Shown in pieces: positions 5,166-5,343 of a stretch of 5,343 nt of DNA. The notes beneath the pieces were generated by a model. That model was not told where the DNA came from. It saw only the letters and a program-made list of their open reading frames with translations, and did not search any database. A program made the position numbers and the translations under genes. Within the stretch, counting starts at the first letter, position 1. Every line of letters starts with the position of its first letter. Location of the stretch: positions 1 to 5,343 of the forward strand of contig CANHIV010000105.1 in NCBI GenBank assembly GCA_947460525.1, written 5' to 3'. Origin of the DNA: Flavobacteriales bacterium. Its GTDB lineage: Bacteria; Bacteroidota; Bacteroidia; Flavobacteriales_D; Sanyastnellaceae.

Positions 5166-5343
5166 ATGTCATTCCCGAAATTATCAATCGTTCAAATATT
5201 GTCCCTTTTTACCATATTGGTGATGGTAGTGACATCGGTATTGGTTTTTTCAAGTGAGCTATTTGAAGTGGCGTTACCCGGGTGGAGACGATATGCATTT
5301 GGTACAATCATCGGTTTGTACGCAGTGGTGCGGTCAAGACGAA
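5166..5343 (+). CDS. Small two-helix membrane protein, 3'-truncated by the window end
   Basis: From the ATG at 5166 the frame runs open to the window edge, giving 59 residues (MSFPKLSIVQ... to ...VVRSRR). Two hydrophobic segments are seen: about 7-28 (I-V-Q-I-L-S-L-F-T-I-L-V-M-V-V-T-S-V-L-V) and about 43-55 (Y-A-F-G-T-I-I-G-L-Y-A-V-V). The second is flanked by arginines at W-R-R-Y and R-S-R-R, so both ends are likely cytoplasmic. The pattern L-P-x-x-x-R-Y-x-F-G-x-x-x-x-L-Y recalls short uncharacterised membrane proteins that I remember lying after tonB and before a PstS-like binding protein in Bacteroidota; this is recollection, not a search result. Function is unknown. The gene lies 79 bp after tonB, beyond the terminator, and so is probably transcribed on its own promoter. 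Confidence 0.7.
   Translation, partial: MSFPKLSIVQILSLFTILVMVVTSVLVFSSELFEVALPGWRRYAFGTIIGLYAVVRSRR

Overview
The window looks like chromosomal DNA from a member of the Bacteroidota. Three things point that way: the gene set exbB-exbD-exbD-tonB with two unequal ExbD paralogues, the TonB N-terminal motif of the type F-E-x-K-N-K-A-Y-G-A-Y, and starts preceded by A/T-rich leaders with little or no Shine-Dalgarno sequence. Two promoter-like elements also resemble the TAnnTTTG -7 box of this phylum. I cannot place it below phylum level with confidence. All recognisable genes lie on the + strand.

The left part (3-1892) is a tightly packed cell-envelope group. It holds the C-terminal end of a protein with two LysM domains (probably an MltD-type lytic transglycosylase whose catalytic part lies before the window), then a SlyD-like FKBP prolyl isomerase (3 bp gap), then the division protein FtsX (9 bp gap).

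The next 87 bp (1893-1979) are non-coding and hold a good Bacteroidota-type promoter candidate. It appears to start a second unit (1980-5086): an ExbB/TolQ-like proton-channel subunit, two ExbD subunits and a TonB-family energy transducer. Together these would form an inner-membrane motor that turns proton-motive force into mechanical work on outer-membrane TonB-dependent receptors. A strong intrinsic terminator (5092-5120) closes the unit. After it comes a likely near-leaderless promoter and the start of a small two-helix membrane protein cut by the window end.

Most of this is ordinary housekeeping content, and I do not see a clearly new system. The most notable details are a 15-proline tract in tonB written as a CCCCCA-type repeat (a strong G-quadruplex motif on the opposite strand), a TonB that seems to begin with a membrane hairpin instead of one anchor, an ExbB with an extra N-terminal helix, and two ExbD proteins with long and mutually dissimilar periplasmic parts. 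No Fur-like box, RNA gene, mobile element or CRISPR array was seen.
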